Assembly: GCA_943331145.2 (NCBI GenBank)
Contig: CALQKL020000087.1
Location: 1 to 8,130, forward strand
Origin: Chitinophaga pinensis
GTDB taxonomy: Bacteria; Bacteroidota; Bacteroidia; Chitinophagales; Chitinophagaceae
Length of the DNA: 8,130 bases
Direction: 5' to 3'
Shown: in pieces, positions 5,891-8,130 of the stretch
Position numbering within the stretch: the stretch's first letter is position 1
How the letters are laid out: each line of letters starts with the position of its first letter
Notes under the pieces: generated by a model
The model's input: the letters and a program-made list of their open reading frames with translations, nothing else
Database searches by the model: none
Told to the model about the DNA's origin: nothing
Translations under genes and position numbers: made by a program

Positions 5891-8130
5891 TTATTCTTTT
5901 ACAAATTTAAACGACCTGTTAAATTGACCATTGAAATAAACACCAAAATAATTGCCTTTTGTCAGTGTTGAAATTGGTATATCTATTTTTTTATTGCCTA
6001 TAAAAACAGGAATTGAAATAATCAAATTTCCAACAACATCATAAATGTTAACCTTTGAATTCATAAGTGCCATTTCGTGCTCAATGGTTAATTTATCTTT
6101 CGCAGGATTAGGATAGAATTGAATAAAATCAATATTGTTTTTTACCATTTTAATTGGGCTATAAAAAAATGTTCCATCTAGGTTGTTGATTTTTAAACGA
6201 TAGTATTGTAAATTAATCGGTTGTAAATCTTCATAGCTATAACTGTTTGTGGTGGCTAATTTTGCTGGCACTTGTCCAATCGTTTTAAAACGAACTTGAT
6301 CAGTACTTTTTTGAATTTCAATATGCGTTACATCCTGTTCGTTTGTTGTAGTCCAAACTAAACGGTTTTTATCTTTTTGGTTGTATGCATTAAATAAAGT
6401 TAGATTCAAAGGCAAAGAAGTTAATACAACGCCTTTAACTATTACATCTTTTAAAAAAGCAAATCTAGGTGTGCCTGTGCTTCCACAAGCGAAATACAAT
6501 CTCATGGATAAGGTTTCTCCTGGATTTAGTGTTATCCCATCAATACCATTTAGTGAAATTGCATATTTATTTATTGGACCTGCATCATTACGTTGAAGGG
6601 TAAACGATTTTGTAAAAGTTCCGCTTGCGGCCAATGGCATAGTAACGCCTCCTGCCCCAATTGCACTAAAAAATTCTGTTGAATCTGCAGGTGATGAAAA
6701 ACCATTTTTAGAAAACACAACCCCCATTTTGATACCACTAATTGTATTGTAAAAATCACTAAGGAACGTTAATGAGTCTACTCTTATTTGAAAACCAGGA
6801 GCAGTAGTAACTGTAAATTGTTCATAATAATTTCTTTTTAAGGTACTGCCTATAGCAGACCAATTGTTTCCAGCCGGGTTGGCGCCTAATGCCTGACCAT
6901 ACTTACCAGAATATGAAGGGATTGACCCACTAGCAGGTTGAGTACCATCTGAAGTATACAATCCACTAAAAGAAGATGTACTCGCAATTACAGATTCTGA
7001 TCTAACGTTTGCACTATCAATATTATTTTGAGTCAATGGCCAATGCTGCAATGGAAAAGATGTTGAAGCTCCATATGTTACTCCTGATATTGTAAAACTA
7101 GAATTATTAACACCAGATGTAGAAACAATTACATTACCATTGAATGTACCAATTACTATAGAATTCAAGCGTATATAAATTGTAGTTGAATTTAAATTGC
7201 CAGAAATTGGCGTTAATTGCAAAGGGTTTGAATTGTTGAACCAGTTGTTATTGTCAGAAGATATTTCATACGATGCAGGTGGGGTAACAATTACATTGGC
7301 TGTTAAATTTGTTCCTTCAACTGTAAAAGTTTGTGTGGCAGATGGAGCACCTAGCAATTGACTAAACCCACAAAAGTTCAGTGCCGCAGATGCGTTTACA
7401 ATTAAATTAGATTTATTCGATATTGTTATTGTATCTGAAACTTCTGTTGTATAACCAACACGAGATGCGCTAATATAATAATTCCAAGCAGTACCTGAAG
7501 CAGGCAAACTTGGGTCGTTATAACTAAAGTTAACCATAGAATCGCTAGGTTCTGTAACACTATACACTGGAGAATATGTAACATTGTCGGTACTTTTATA
7601 TAGCGTATATGTTATACCGTTAACAGGCCATGAAGCATTCCAAGAAAATTGTGAAGAGGATGCACCTTTAACGCCTTTAAAATTTGAAACAGCAAGACTT
7701 GTATTTTGCACACCGCACAATTCTGGTAAAGTAGCACAAGGATTCCATGTGCCAAAAATATTTGACAAAGTGTACGTTGATGAATCTGTTGTATTCAATT
7801 GATAGCTCCAGTTAGGTCTTTGTGAAACATCAACATTTGCACCATTGAAATATCGGCTATTATATTCACCATAATACAAATTAGCTGTAATTGTATTTGC
7901 ATTCCAGATACTCCATCCTTCTTGTCTTATGTGTGTACTTAATCTACTGCTCAGAAAAACCGTTTTTTGTCTTGTAGAAGCTTCGTCTGGACTAGGCCAA
8001 GGGCGACTTAAATAATATTGTGTTGATCCGGTATTTTTCGGAAGCCTTGCATTTCTAAATACGAACCCGTATGCTTGACCGCTAGGCGTACTTGGTGCGG
8101 TGAGATAAGAGGTACCTGCAGTAGTTCTTG
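5891..8130 (-). CDS. T9SS-secreted pectin methylesterase (CE8), 5' truncated
   Basis: Removes methyl esters from homogalacturonan outside the cell. The frame is open without a stop from the right edge, so 745 residues are visible and the true start lies outside; a TTG at 7879 is an internal leucine codon. Residues 1-131 are the last part of the CE8 beta-helix: YLTAPSTPSGQAYGF (8-22), YLSRPW (39-44, with the conserved active-site Arg42 and Trp44), GWSIWN (71-76) and LYYGEYN (84-90). The two catalytic aspartates should lie upstream of the edge. After this come a fibronectin-III-like domain (145-237), an Ig-like domain (240-351), an unrecognised beta-sandwich (356-569), a second FN3-like domain of the kind found before T9SS tails (571-663) and a type A sorting domain (667-745, FYPNPAKDKLTIE, ending FKFVKE). 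It lies 137 bp upstream of the pectate lyase on the same strand. No clear terminator follows it, so co-transcription is possible. Confidence 0.93.
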   Translation of the reverse strand, partial: RTTAGTSYLTAPSTPSGQAYGFVFRNARLPKNTGSTQYYLSRPWPSPDEASTRQKTVFLSSRLSTHIRQEGWSIWNANTITANLYYGEYNSRYFNGANVDVSQRPNWSYQLNTTDSSTYTLSNIFGTWNPCATLPELCGVQNTSLAVSNFKGVKGASSSQFSWNASWPVNGITYTLYKSTDNVTYSPVYSVTEPSDSMVNFSYNDPSLPASGTAWNYYISASRVGYTTEVSDTITISNKSNLIVNASAALNFCGFSQLLGAPSATQTFTVEGTNLTANVIVTPPASYEISSDNNNWFNNSNPLQLTPISGNLNSTTIYIRLNSIVIGTFNGNVIVSTSGVNNSSFTISGVTYGASTSFPLQHWPLTQNNIDSANVRSESVIASTSSFSGLYTSDGTQPASGSIPSYSGKYGQALGANPAGNNWSAIGSTLKRNYYEQFTVTTAPGFQIRVDSLTFLSDFYNTISGIKMGVVFSKNGFSSPADSTEFFSAIGAGGVTMPLAASGTFTKSFTLQRNDAGPINKYAISLNGIDGITLNPGETLSMRLYFACGSTGTPRFAFLKDVIVKGVVLTSLPLNLTLFNAYNQKDKNRLVWTTTNEQDVTHIEIQKSTDQVRFKTIGQVPAKLATTNSYSYEDLQPINLQYYRLKINNLDGTFFYSPIKMVKNNIDFIQFYPNPAKDKLTIEHEMALMNSKVNIYDVVGNLIISIPVFIGNKKIDIPISTLTKGNYFGVYFNGQFNRSFKFVKE

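Noticed and set aside
7877..7879. TTG as the start of the downstream esterase gene
   Set aside because: The frame stays open to the window edge and the upstream 83 residues contain conserved CE8 motifs (YLSRPW, GQAYGF), so the codon is an internal leucine.

Overview
The window looks like a low-GC member of the Bacteroidota, probably Chitinophagia or Flavobacteriia. Three things suggest this: two very large secreted enzymes that each end in a type IX secretion (T9SS) type A sorting domain, Ig-like and Cys-Trp-Cys repeat modules typical of that phylum, and AT-rich intergenic DNA without clear Shine-Dalgarno sites. Placement below phylum level is a guess.

Layout. Both genes are on the minus strand, so the map reads right to left. 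(1) 8130 to 5891 is the 3' part of a multidomain pectin methylesterase (CE8); its start and the rest of the catalytic barrel lie beyond the right edge. (2) 5890 to 5754 is a 137-bp gap with a strong inverted repeat and a possible Bacteroidota-type promoter. (3) 5753 to 630 is a complete 1707-residue PL1-type pectate lyase with a long beta-rich tail, four exact 65-residue repeats and a T9SS sorting domain. (4) 598 to 557 is a rho-independent terminator whose G-U pairs form only in minus-strand RNA. (5) 1 to 556 holds no recognised gene. It contains a perfectly tiled octamer repeat array (183-410) and a separate purine-rich inverted repeat (446-506).

How the genes work together. A pectin methylesterase strips methyl esters from homogalacturonan, giving the de-esterified stretches that a PL1 pectate lyase cuts by beta-elimination. 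Esterase followed by lyase on one strand, both sent to T9SS, is a coherent extracellular pectin-degrading pair. No SusC/SusD transporter, regulator or downstream uronate gene is visible here. No wholly new system is evident. The least explained parts are the octamer array, the palindrome between the genes, and the uncharacterised beta-rich modules attached to both enzymes.
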